Shown here: positions 41,039 to 51,599 of the stretch, in pieces
How the letters are laid out: each line of letters starts with the position of its first letter
How positions within the stretch are numbered: the stretch's first letter is position 1
Position numbers and translations under genes: made by a program
Origin: Malus domestica
Taxonomy: Eukaryota > Streptophyta > Magnoliopsida > Rosales > Rosaceae
DNA: 64,000 bases
Reading direction: 5' to 3'
NCBI RefSeq assembly: GCF_042453785.1
Contig: NC_091675.1
Span: 54,412,501-54,476,500, forward strand
Notes under the pieces: model-generated
Databases searched by the model: none
The model's input: the letters and a program-made list of their open reading frames with translations, nothing else
Told to the model about the DNA's origin: nothing

Positions 41039-41615
41039 TTGTACACGTGTTCTTGTCTCGTTCGTTTCAGGAAATTTTTGTGTTTACAATAACTTTGTTC
41101 AATCTTTCAGGATCTTAGCAACATGTCTTTTGTTTCATGACTTCTCAACAAAAGATGTGGCATCCACAATATTTGTGATGTTAATTTTGAATCATGTCTC
41201 TATTTTAGATTGTGAGAGAGAGAGAGAGCATGATTTAAGCGGGAACTATCTCAGACAATTTTCCTATCTAGCAAATGGTTAAGACAGAAAAATCAATCTT
41301 CGATATAGAAAACATCCTGAGCTTATAAAAACCACCAAATCAATCTTCGATACAGAAAAATCAATCTTAGAAAAATTAATCTTTGATATAGAAAACATCC
41401 TATCTAGCAAATGCTTTTTTATGTGCTTGTTTGCAACACGGCATATTTATTGCTTTCCAGGGTTTAAATGGCTGTCAAGCAAAATGAAAAAGAAGTTAAA
41501 GACTTCCAACAATGGAGAGCATACCAACATCTTATGTGATCAAGGGCAACACTATAAAAGCATGCAGGAATTAGAGAGATGAGATTGGTGGTTAGTGGCA
41601 TATTTTGATTAGCAT
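41039..41615. other. Spacer with short internal repeats
   Basis: Contains a (GA)n run near 41213 and repeated 'aaatcaatcttcgatacagaaaa' phrases (41290-41390). No gene is recognised. Confidence 0.4.
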
Positions 41616-41617
41616 TA

Positions 41618-41979
41618 CCTCCAAGATAAGTCGACATCTCTGATCATATGGGAATCTGCAACGCATGGATTTCCTGTAGATATCTTTTGAATCATCATAG
41701 TCATTATCAAAAAGGTAAACATGATCACATGTTTCAGGACAACATACAAAACACGCGTATACACACCTCAATTGCAAACTCTGCAATGAAAAGGACCAAA
41801 ATAAAATAAAAACTTTAGTTAAACTAAAACAATTACAAAATGCAAAATTCAGTTCTTTCTTTTTTCTTGTGTCAAAATTAAATTATAATAACAAACCTTC
41901 ATAAATGCATCAATTTCTGCATCCGGCCTTATGTTCCTTTCCCTCTCTAACCGTACTAAACCATTCATGTATGCCATTG
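41618..41979 (-). pseudogene. Possible ABCG (PDR-type) transporter fragment
   Basis: The minus-strand exon 41979-41897 (TGTAG|CA...ATGAAG|GTTTGT) reads NGLVRLERERNIRPDAEIDA then FMK. This resembles the RRE(K/R)xAxIxPDxxIDxFMK stretch of plant PDR transporters, which I recall having an intron after FMK. A second splice-bounded open piece follows at about 41782-41618 (AG|AGTTTGC to GAG|GTAATG) but does not fit that family. Low confidence. Confidence 0.35.
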
Positions 41980-41999
41980 CTACAGAATAAAATTTAACA

Positions 42000-42187
42000 A
42001 AAGTCCATACCCTCTGTCACTTTCTGAACTGCCCTCAACCTAGTCTGATTGAGACCGACAGAACAACCCTCCTAAGCGCGAATTACATAAATGCCCACAA
42101 CTTGTGGCCGTTGGATATGGAATCAAGCAGAGAAAATGGTAATTTCACTACCCCACTCCCATTCTGGAATCAAAGATCCGCACCAAA

Positions 42188-42220
<33 letters not shown>

Positions 42221-42480
42221 GTGCAAGCGACATGGCTAACCCCCTCTGTCTGCTCCAGAATTCCCTACCCATCGATCCGAGTCCGTCCAAAATTAAGATG
42301 ACAAAAGTGCCCTGCAGTCCTTCAATCTCAGCCGCGTGACCCTAACCCTAGATAGATATTTCCGTCATTTTAGCACCCTAAGGGCCAGCCTTATGAAGAA
42401 TCTAGGAAAGCCCATCAAACACATGATGGGCGGCCCAAAACAAAGTAACCCAACCCCCAAAACACACTAATCCACCCAAC
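42000..42480. other. Spacer with a (CT)n tract
   Basis: A CT run at 42187-42220 is followed by ATGGCTAACCCC, which may be a leader/first-exon relic of an unknown gene. Nothing else is supported. Confidence 0.35.
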
Positions 42481-42578
42481 CCCAGTTTGATGGAATGGCG
42501 TAAATAAAGTAAAATCAAGTGGCAAACAATTGACTGTAGCTAAGCTACAGTCAATTCACTCCTCAACTTTAGAATAGA
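42480..42578 (-). mobile_element. Helitron-like 5' terminus
   Basis: On the minus strand it starts TCTATTCTAAAGTTGAGGAG, followed by ACTGTAGCTTAGCTACAGT (a palindrome), TGCCACTTGATTTTAC and TATTTAC. It is homologous to the copies at 47900-48000 (-) and 14361-14745 (+). Confidence 0.5.
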
Positions 42579-42733
42579 TAATGTCTATGTGTAGAATGTC
42601 GACTACTAGTTTTATATTAATGTCTTCATGTGTTTTGTTAATGCTTTTATGTAGAAAATTTTGAATTGTAAAAACCGTAGCTCATATTCATTCATCGACA
42701 GCGTATAAATAAATTGGATTACAAAGAGTCCTA

Positions 42734-42941
42734 CTAGGGAACCAGGATTCTCTCCTGAGCATTCCCTAGGGATCCTAAGGATCCCGCAATCATGTCCATT
42801 CATCGTGTATCGTGCGGTCAGAAATCATTTAAAATTTAAATATGAATAGTACCTAACAAAAACTGACCGCACGATATAAATGAACGGACAAGATTGCGGG
42901 ATCCCTAGGGAAATGCTCAGGAGAGAATCCTGGTTCCCTAC
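42734..42941. mobile_element. MITE, family M, copy 3 (best preserved)
   Basis: Terminal inverted repeats of about 45 bases, CTAGGGAACCAGGATTCTCT... and its complement, nearly perfect. The inner core 'tccattcatcgtgtatcgtgcggtca' is shared with 3003-3216 and 11596-11790. CTA lies on both sides (42731-42733, 42941-42943) as a possible 3-base target duplication. Confidence 0.75.
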
Positions 42942-43172
42942 TAGGATACAAAGTAGTCCCATCTATATCTCAAATAAAAGATGACATAAATCAACATGAT
43001 TTGGTTTGTTTATAGAGGGCGGATTGGATTGGGACAAGGTCTTTGTTTAACATTTTATGTATCGAGACAAGAAATTGAGAGTTTTTATCTTCCTCTTTTT
43101 TTCTTTTCTAGACATATAAATGGCGTCCATTGAAAGTTTGTGATTGTGGGGCAATCAGACTTTAAGTGTGAC

Positions 43173-43810
43173 TAGGGATGGCAAATTAACCCATCAAATT
43201 TAAATCCGATCCCCGCATGTAACCGATCCAAATGGTTCGGTTTTGGGTATAAAATTTCAGGTATTTTACGGGTATGGGTAACCGTCGAGTAAATTTTTCG
43301 GTTTCGGGTTCGGTTATGGTTATTGGGGTATCCGCCCCAAACCCATACCCGAAACCGAACCATTTCATCTACAAATAAAAAATATATAAATATTTATTAT
43401 ATGAAAATGGGTTGTTAATAATCATGAATTATTAAATATGAAATTAATTATTTACTATTATATCATTAATAATAGGAATTATATGCTTATAATTTTTAAG
43501 AGTGTAAATGTTTTCTTAGTAATATAAATTTTTAATATTACTTATTAGATGCATTGTATCAATTCAATTGTATTAATAATAGCAATTTTTTTAAATTTTT
43601 TTTAATATTCTTCATTTATTTAATAATATAAATAAATATATAAATATCGTAATGGGGAAAACCGTTCCCCAATAAAAAATCCATCACCCACGGGTTCGGT
43701 TATGGGGAAAACCTATTCAGGGATTTTACGAGTTCGGGTTTGGGGAAAATAAGCGGGTTCAGGTTTGGGGATGGCACATCCGAACCCAATCCGCGCCGTT
43801 GCCATCCCTA
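43173..43810. mobile_element. Non-autonomous hAT element with intact 8-bp target duplication
   Basis: The ends are TAGGGATGGCAA and TTGCCATCCCTA, close to the Ac/Ds terminus TAGGGATGAAA. They are flanked by identical AGTGTGAC at 43165-43172 and 43811-43818. The inside carries 'gggttcggttatggg'-type direct and inverted motifs and AT-rich DNA, with no transposase. It resembles family G (16850, 17591, 47529) in motif style. Confidence 0.85.
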
Positions 43811-44074
43811 AGTGTGACTTGAACACCTTGAATCTCAAAATTTAAAGTACTGAAAACTATTTTCATGTCCATGCACTTTTATGCTGATGGTTACTTTGTA
43901 TCTAAGTAGGGAATGTTTATTTGATTTGTCATTTTACCGATTGCTTAAACTTTGATCACTTATCTTGTACAAATAAATCTGATTTATTTACAATTGCACC
44001 ATGGAGGTCACTTTATAGAAGCCTGTAATGGGACAATGACTTAAGTTGGTGGTCATCTTGCTTGATTTGACAAT

Positions 44075-44955
44075 ATGAACTGTGATCTAATGTCCAGGTA
44101 CTATTACACATTGCCAAATGACACAACTTACAAGCCTATGGTTGCTGATAGTGATTTTTGGACTTTAGCTACTGTATTGCCCCAAAATAGAGTGGTACTT
44201 GTGTACATTGTTGATGATGACCAACTGATGAATTCATCCCCAAACATTGAAATTCAAGCTTCAGTAGACTCTTTTGACATTCCTCACATGTTAGCCCCAA
44301 ACACTGAAATTCAAGCTTCAACAAACTCTTTTGACATTCCTCACATGTATGATCCTTTTGGCATATTTGAGGGATTTTTGGAGCAAGCTTATGAAGGAGA
44401 TCGGGAACAAGACAATCTTGTTGAGGTAGGTATACATAACATGGAAAATGAAGAGAGCGATGGCGATGGCAATTCGGAAGATTCAGATTATCAAGACTCA
44501 GACTATGAACAAAGTGATGTCGATGACAACTTATTTGACAACAATGTAGAGAAAACTAAAGGGACAAATACCATTGGAAAATGCAATGGAAATAGGTAAG
44601 CATCACGTAATACTGACCCCTTCCTTGATTTAGGATTTGGAGATGTTGAAACAGACTACGAAGATTCTGATGGCTTAGAAGTGGTTCTAGCTCATCATCT
44701 GAAGGTGAACAACCAGTGAAGCGGAAAAGTAAGAAGAAAATGTCCAAACTCATTCCTTTTAGAAGTGATTTGGATATCAAGAACCCACAATTTAGAACTG
44801 GAATGATATTTGCCAATAGAAAGGAGTTCAGACAAGCAGTGACATATTATGGTTGTGTGAATGGAAGACAAATAAGATTCCCAATAAGAGAGCGTTATAA
44901 AGTTCAAGTGTACATAATGCATTCACATTTCAATTGTCAAAAGGCATCACAATAA
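44075..44955 (+). pseudogene. MULE (MuDR-type) transposase N-terminal remnant
   Basis: First frame 44075-44599: YKPMVADSDFWTLATVLPQN then RVVLVYI, like the N-terminal domain of plant MuDR-family proteins. An acidic DSDYQDSDYEQSDVDD tract follows, plus an internal direct repeat (IEIQAS..DSFDIPHM twice). After a frame break (about 44600-44715), KRKSKKKMSKLIPFRSDLDI and FRTGMIFANRKEFRQAVTYY fit the MuDR DNA-binding domain before the catalytic core. The usual CPW cysteines and DDE core are missing. It is truncated and inactive. Confidence 0.65.
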
Positions 44956-45918
44956 TCCTCGATTGAAGATATTAAAAATCAGAACTTCTTCTCCAAGTTT
45001 TCATTCAATTTTTTTCACTTGTCCATAGGAATTTTATTCAAAGATTGATCAAATAAAGACAATAGCATGCCAAAGATTAAAAACCCTCATTTCAAACTTT
45101 GCTAATGCATAGCTCTGTTGGGTTTTCTTCTCCAGAGACCAGACTGAGAGAGGAGTCAAGTTCTCTAGTGCACCATCAATCTCCCGTTCGAGAAACCATG
45201 ACCACCTCACTCGCCACTCCCTAAAGGCACCACCTTGCCACCATTCTCATGTCTCACTCCCTCTCTACCACTCTCCCCATTTCCCTCACCTCTCTCTCTC
45301 GATACTGTGCTCGCTGCACAGAAATAGCAAGGCGACCACCGTCGACATTTTTCACGGAGAACTACGCCACCATGAAACCACCACCATTAATCTTGCCACC
45401 TACACAACTTTTACCATCCCCGAACCCACCCTCTGAAAACTGCCCTCATCCCTTCTAATTTCAATTCTTGCATTTCTTGTACGGTATCCATTTCTTGCAC
45501 ACTCAAATGTCTATATGCCAATTGAGAATAACAATATAAATCCCACACCCACCCCTTTTTCCCCACTTGAAAAATTCACCAAAAAACCACATTAACCATA
45601 ATAGTTTAAGAATCCGGACCCCAAATTTCAATCTAATTAATTAAATTACAGAGGATTTTATCTACCTCGTGAAAACAAATATGTTCAGTTAAAGAAATTC
45701 CCTAATCACTGCATCTTAAACTACTTCTTAACTATGTCAGCCGTACCAATCTAATAAAAAATCCATGTTCAATCGATTCTCATTAATTCCAACTCCAGGT
45801 ATTTCAGCATCTAGATTATAGAAAAATCACAACAAAACAAAACTCAGAAAACCCAGATTCCAATCTTGGTGCTAAAGCACACTTTGTTAACCTCACCTTC
45901 ACAAGTAGCTAATTAAGA
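44956..45918. other. Spacer; no supported gene
   Basis: A CT-rich stretch at 45130-45460 gives a proline/serine-rich open frame of low credibility. No splice-linked exon was found. Confidence 0.35.
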
Positions 45919-46392
45919 TCAAGTTCCAATGCATCCAGTGAGCCTTCCAGGGAAAGATGGCCCCATGGACTTAGACCTCGAAAATTGAGGCTTGTTTTGC
46001 CTTGTAATTGTATGATCAGTAGGATCCTTATGGATTGCAATTGTATGATCAGTAGTATCCTTATGGATTCCCAGATTAATCCTCAAAATTTTGTTCTCAT
46101 CCGTTAGCTTATGCACCTGGGACAAAAGCCGCTCAATTGTTTCACGATTCTCCTTGTTTCTCCTTATCAACTCAGCTCGGTGCTGCATATTTTCGTCAAT
46201 GAGTTCCAAGATCTTTTCGTGCAACATTTTATCTTTTTCAACCACATTACCATCACATTCTACACCATGATCAATATTCTCTTCTTCCATATATTCTTCG
46301 AAAGTACACAAACCAACCTTTTTTTAGGACATACCAGCATTTGTTTGTTTTGATGGCTCTGATTTTGGTTTCCGTTTTCTCTTTGTGGTGGT
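45919..46392 (-). pseudogene. Coiled-coil protein fragment, NETWORKED/KIP1-like C-terminus, with stop
   Basis: The minus strand opens after acceptor TGATCAG|ACC at 46392 and reads TTTKRKRKPKSEPSKQTNAG then MS, meets one TAA (46326-46324), and continues in frame. It goes through CTFEEYMEEENIDHG and HRAELIRRNKENRETIERLL then LTDENKILRINLG (coiled coil), ending SRSKSMGPSFPGRL plus six residues and a stop. The pattern R-x-E-L-I-R-R-N-x-x-(K/N)-R-E-x-I-x-x-L...ENxxL and the (F)xGxL end resemble the C-terminus of actin-binding NET/KIP1-like proteins; this is tentative. HKD.TDHTI is duplicated. No N-terminal NAB domain was found upstream. Probably a broken copy. Confidence 0.45.
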
Positions 46393-47528
46393 CTGATCAA
46401 GATGCACTCCAAAACACTAATTTGAGTGCCTACACTCGCATAAAAATTATAATTAAAAAATCCAAAACAGCAGCAGAGATAAAAAAAATGATAATAATTC
46501 TAAAAAAATTAAATCAAAAGCTAAGAATAACTCACAGGAAGCTCCGGGAGTTAATTTTTGGGCAAAAAAATTTGTATCAATGCATTATTTCTTTAAATAC
46601 TGATTTAATGCAATCCAGGAGCTAAATGCTTAAATCAGAAAATTTTCTTTAACCCAGATACTCCTATAGTGCAGTGTAGCAAAGTTTTTCTTGAACCTTG
46701 ACGTATATCACTATAAAATTATCCCAAAAATATATCTCAGAGATTGCAGAAATTCTGACTATCAATAATGAGACAGCCGGAATGTTTTACCCTAATCTTC
46801 TTAGGATTTTAACTAAACAACTTGCTTCTGTAACAACTATATTATTTGATATTGCAGAGAGATTTTAAAATACCAACTTTATTTGATATTGCAATGAAAT
46901 ATAACAAAAAGTAAAATAAAAACAAAATGAACAAAAATCATTATTTTCGTAAATAAACAGTGGAATAACAGAAGAAGCCAAACCCAGAAAAATAAAAAAC
47001 ACAGAATCACAGTAGAAGAAGCACACCATTTCAGATCTTTTTATCCTCTTCGAAGATCGATCGATTCCAGAGAGAGAGAGGAGGGGGGAGACGACGAAGG
47101 GGAGAGGAGGTAGGCGGAGGCGAGAGGAGGAAAAGGACGGAGGCGGTTTACCGGAAGCATGTCTTATCTTGTGTTGCTAGTCATTAAGTCAGTCGAATCC
47201 TCACAAAATCCCTCACTCAATCGGGTCAGTGACAACCTCCCTCAATTTTCTCCCTCTCAATCTCTCAATCTCTCAATCACCGACATCTACCCATTAATTT
47301 AGGCTTCTAGTGGCAATTTCGACCCATCCCGACACCAACCCTTGATTTTGAGGAAAAAAAATCAACCCTAACCCCCTTTTATGGCAACCTCACTCCTCGC
47401 TCCCCTTCCCCATTCCATTCCTTGATGATGAGAATCATTATTCCTGCAACAGTGTTACTGAGAAAAGAACATTCCTTGCTAATTTATTAGTTGCTAAGTA
47501 TTATTGAATCGAGAACATGGTTTGTGCT
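46393..47528. other. Spacer; CT/GA-rich tract, no supported gene
   Basis: A purine-rich block at 47060-47150 would be a pyrimidine-rich leader on the minus strand, upstream of the coiled-coil fragment. No clear first exon is present. Confidence 0.35.
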
Positions 47529-47736
47529 AATTTTACATATATAAAATAAATGGGTAAACGGTTATCCGTTTATAACCGCGGTTAATACTCATAACCGTCC
47601 ATTTAAATTTTACGGGTAAACGGTTATACTCATAACCGTTTATTTATCTAAACGGTTACCCATAACCGTAACATTTTAATTTAAATGGGTGGATAACTGC
47701 GGTTACCCATAACCAATGGATATTTACCCATCCCTA
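47529..47736 (-). mobile_element. hAT-like short element, family G, copy 3
   Basis: Reverse complement of the family at 16850/17591. It starts (minus strand) TAGGGATGGGTAAATATCC and ends near ATATATGTAAAATTA. It shows that the receptor-promoter insert is a genuine dispersed element. Confidence 0.6.
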
Positions 47737-47904
47737 TCTTTGCAGCCCATGCTTTTTGGAAATGGCAGGAATGTAAATAATACAAAATCAAGGGCCCATC
47801 TCAAAACAAACATGAATAGACTGCAAAATCGTAAATATTTCGAAATCTGTTCGGAGACAAAATTACCCTCCTAACTTTTGATATTTACCCTCCAACCCAA
47901 TCTC

Positions 47905-48032
47905 AGATCTGATGGCAATGGTGTAAATAAAGCAAATCGAGTGGCAAAGATTTGACTGTAGCTAAGCTACAGTCAAATCCCTCCTCAACTTTAGAATAGA
48001 TAACTAGCAAAAATACATACGCTCTGCTGTGG
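47905..48032 (-). mobile_element. Adjacent Helitron-like 5' and 3' termini
   Basis: On the minus strand, a 3' end (degenerate hairpin CCACAGCAGAGCG at 48032-48016, then ATTTTTG and CTAG|T at 48007-48004) is followed after only a few bases by a 5' end, TCTATTCTAAAGTTGAGG (48000 leftward). Head-to-tail stacking at CTAG|T is a known Helitron habit. The element to the right would cover the gene-fragment region from 49.7 kb; its other end is not located. Confidence 0.5.
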
Positions 48033-48039
48033 AATTTGA

Positions 48040-49775
48040 AATCGTTGAAAATGATACTATTGATTACTAGCTTTTTTCTCTTTGAAATTTGGACAGTGGA
48101 TAATTGAATTTTAAATGGGTTTTTTCTATTTGGGTTTTGTATTGTGTTTCTTTGTTTGATTATACTTTAGGTTATTGATTTTGCTTTATCCAACCTCTAG
48201 AGTCTAGATGATATTGATGATTCGTTACTCGGAAGCTCTCATTTCACATATCTCCGCAATATTTATAATAAAATCAACAACAACAAAAACAGAAAAGAAA
48301 AGAAAATACTCCACCAAACAAAAGATGAGACACTTCTACTACCTTAAAAGGGCGGATTTCTAAGTGAAATGGTGCAAAACAAACACTAATTTTCAAAGCT
48401 TCAACTAATACAAATTAGAAAAACTTCAATTCACTTGTTTTCATTATTCAATTTATGTCCTAAGAATAATTACTAATAGTTCAAATATTAAATGTTCCGC
48501 AACCAAAAGCTTTGAACACCTCAAAAAGTTATGGAAACTCTGATTTCACTAACAAACACAACAAACCTAGAACACCAAATTCAGTATACCTGCTGCTCTC
48601 ATACTTTATGAGCATCCAAACAGAACCCATAATACCAAATTTAAACCCCTAAAATCAGAAAAACGGCCCCAAAAAAGCCCCTAATACAGACCTTTTTTTT
48701 ATTATTATCATTTTAAATCTAGAGTAAGATAAATTGCTTACCTACTGGTGGTGCGGCCCGATTAACGCATGCCCTGCATTGCAATATATCCTCCACCACA
48801 AAATCTCAAAAGGGCTTTTCGACGTTCGAAGCATCGGAGGAAGATGAAGAAGCCTCTTTGCTTTTCTTTTGTTTCTTCTTCTTTGATTTTTGATTGTTGG
48901 TTGAAGCTACACCGGCTTTCATTTTCAGCTCAGGCCCTCCACGAGTTCATCAACATTTTCTGATTCATACAAAAACTCTTCAAGAGCTCAATTGAAAAAA
49001 AAAAAAAAAAAAAAAAAAGGCCCCATATCTATTTACTTGTCATGCTCTAATTACTTCATACTCTCCCATTTCCAATTAAATTGGGTTTTATTTAAGGTTT
49101 CGAATGGAAGTGTTTGCTCTAAAGTGTAAAGGCTTACACTACAAAAAAAATAAAAAATAAAAAATAAAATAAATCAAAGTAAAACCCTTTTACAGAATCC
49201 AATCAACAAATGTTCACCTTTTAAAATGAGAATTTGTTTCATTTTCTTAAATCCAAAAAATTAAAAATTAAAATTAAATTAAAAAAATGAACCTGGTGTT
49301 CATCGTTGTCTCCGCTGCCATTGTTGAGGAGGGATTCATTTTAGCTTTTACGTTGAGCTACTAGCTTTCTTCTTCCTCCTGATTCAGATTCTATCACGTC
49401 AGAAATCAAAAACCCATTTGGTGAGCCCTTGAGTCAGGGGCTACGCTAGAACATTTGGAATGAGAGTGGTCAAAGCCAATCATGTTTTTGTATTATTTTT
49501 GAGTTGAAAATTAGGTTTTTCTTCATAAGAAGTTTAAATTACACTCTATTGGGTCTGAGACTTGGAAACTCAATATCTTTGTGATATTAGATTAACATAG
49601 TCAAGCTATATTTTCTTTTGGTGGGCATGTCTAAATTTCTGTATTTGCACGGTAGGGATGTCTTATCTGGTGAAGTGTTCAAAATCCTCCTGCTAACTGA
49701 TTTAATAGGTTGAATTTGTATCCAAGGTTTTCTTCCAATATGGTCTGAATTATTTTGTTTAATTAACGAAAACAG
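48040..49775. other. Low-complexity, AT-rich region
   Basis: Contains a long poly(A) run (48990-49018) and several A-rich blocks. No gene is recognised. Confidence 0.4.
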
Positions 49776-50640
49776 GTCACTTCTCTCTATGGTGGTCCCT
49801 TAGAGTTTATGTTTATTGTGGAAAGCACAGAAGACCCTGCTTATCGAGCTGTATATATGCTACTATCACAGCTTAAGGTGTACGCAACAATAATGATGGT
49901 TTCTTTAATATAAGAAGAACATCCAGGACAAGTCATCTATAATATATGCTTGGAAGCACAAGTTTAATGCATAACATTTTTTAGGTTACATGTGTTCCCA
50001 GAATGATCTGTTTTAAGTTTAACTTCATTTCCTTGCAGGACGAGGTTGATGGTAAGATTGTTGTGGCTGGTATTTCAACAACCTGGGCTCTTGAAAGTGA
50101 GCATGCATCTACGCATTTGCATGAATGGATTGATCTCATATTCGGGTAGGTTTTCTTTGGACTTTGGAGATTTTTAATTTTAGTTTATTTTTGGTTTGTA
50201 TCTACCTCTTTTTCTTTCATTTCATTTTGTTTTTAACTTTTTCTTTGATAAGTTCATCACAACTCTAGACTATATCAACTTTGAATGTTTCATTTTTGAA
50301 ACTGTTATATTCATTAATAAATTGGAACATACAGGTATAAGCAGCGTGGCAAAGAAGCTATAATGGCAAATAATTTTTTCTTTTACATTACCTATGAAGG
50401 GACAGTGGATATTCATAAGATCTCAGACCCAGTAAGTATAGTTTCTGTTGGCATCTGTATGATTTTTTCCATTATTGTTTTATAATTTTTTTCAGTACAT
50501 TCTTTTTTCCTCTGTGCCAAAATCAGGTACAACAGCGTGCAACACAGGACCAGATTGCATACTTTGGGCAAACGGCATCCCAACTGCTTACCTTCCCTCA
50601 CTTGAAGAGGTTGCCATTAGCAGATGTTCTTCATGTACAG
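49776..50640 (+). pseudogene. Chimeric exon cluster: glucosylceramide synthase fused to BEACH domain
   Basis: Four splice-bounded exons, 49776-49877, 50039-50145, 50335-50431 and 50527-50640, all with AG/GT borders and compatible phases. They give one open frame of 140 codons. Exon 1 and the start of exon 2 read TSLYGGPLEFMFIVESTEDP... and DGKIVVAGISTT, the conserved early region of plant glucosylceramide synthase (sphingolipid glucosylation). Within exon 2, at about 50086, the text switches to ALESEHASTHLHEWIDLIFG. It goes on with [36 protein letters not shown] and PHLKRLPLADVLHVQ: part of the BEACH domain of SPIRRIG/LvsA-like trafficking proteins. No GT catalytic D-x-D region, no complete BEACH domain, and no start or stop codon that clearly belongs. 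Likely a transposon-made transduplicate; whether it is expressed is unknown. Confidence 0.8.
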
Positions 50641-50814
50641 GTAACTTTCTTTGGAGAAACAAGAAACTTAGCTGAACCTTTCGGAATGTTTATTTTATTT
50701 CTGGAAATTATCCAATGTAACATATTACATTGGGAATAACCGATGAGGAAATAATCACTGGTATGTGTTCATTTTCTTGCTTGAGTTTTTGCTGCGTTGT
50801 TCTATAATGTAAAA
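50641..50814 (+). other. Spacer after the chimeric exons
   Basis: Begins with splice donor GTAACTTT. The next BEACH exon is not found. A possible weak Helitron-like 5' start (TCTATAATGTAAAAGTTAGG) lies near 50798. Confidence 0.35.
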
Positions 50815-50916
50815 GTTAGGAAGGGCAATTTTGTCCTACCGGTTTTGGGCGAGATGGGGGGTAACCGGGTAGGTATCATTTGCTGTCGTTCAACTAGGGT
50901 TTCGGGGATGGAGGGT

Positions 50917-50951
<35 letters not shown>

Positions 50952-51070
50952 CTCGACACTGTTGCTGCAGATGGATTTTACAAGTGGGAGAGTGGGTATG
51001 GTCAGAGAAGACCGTATGGGTCGTCAGGATTTCAGGGAGATAGGGGTAGGGGTCATGAACAAACCTTACT
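50815..51070 (+). repeat. Duplicated segment with (GA)n, partner of 14815-15110
   Basis: Same landmark order as the partner: 'aagggcaattttgtcct', 'tttgctgtcgttca', 'gggtttcggggatgg', (GA)n at 50921-50949 and 'atgggtcgtcaggatt'. The length difference comes mainly from the microsatellite and small indels. Confidence 0.7.
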
Positions 51071-51485
51071 GAGAGTGGGGTGTGCCAGATCTTGCGATGC
51101 ATGCCTCAAATCCAAAGACAAGTTTGTTTTTTAAATTATATTCTTTAATGGTAGCTTAGATTTTCGAATTGTTTAGTTTGCTAGGTCCGGTTTTGGGGGA
51201 TTTATCATTTGAGAAAGAGATGTGGACAGGGAGATAGAGATAGAGAGAGGGAGAAGAGAAAGCATGGTTGTGTGCATTTTTTGGGGTTAATTAATGGGTT
51301 AGTGCAGAGGGTCAGTGAGGACAGAATGACAGAGGGATGTATGGAAGGGTATGGGTTTTCAGTTTTTTCCTCTAATTCAACAGGTTATGTACTGTTTGAA
51401 AATCATTGTTTATTGTTTTGTTTTCCGTTTGCTTTGTTAAAACCATCATTCGAATTTTTTTTGGTTTCACTATGCTCAATTATGT

Positions 51486-51582
51486 TTGGGAGCAGCCTCT
51501 TCATAAATGGGGGTAAGGCTAGCCGACATTCACCTCTCTCAGACCCTGCGTAAAGCGGGAGCCTTGTGCACTGGGTACGACG
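51486..51582 (+). mobile_element. SINE, 5'-truncated
   Basis: Starts TTGGGAGCAGCC and ends CTGGGTACGACG. It is flanked by an exact 17-base duplication, actatgctcaattatgt (51469-51485 and 51583-51599). It has the same start point as the copy at 8858-8966. Confidence 0.85.
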
Positions 51583-51599
51583 ACTATGCTCAATTATGT

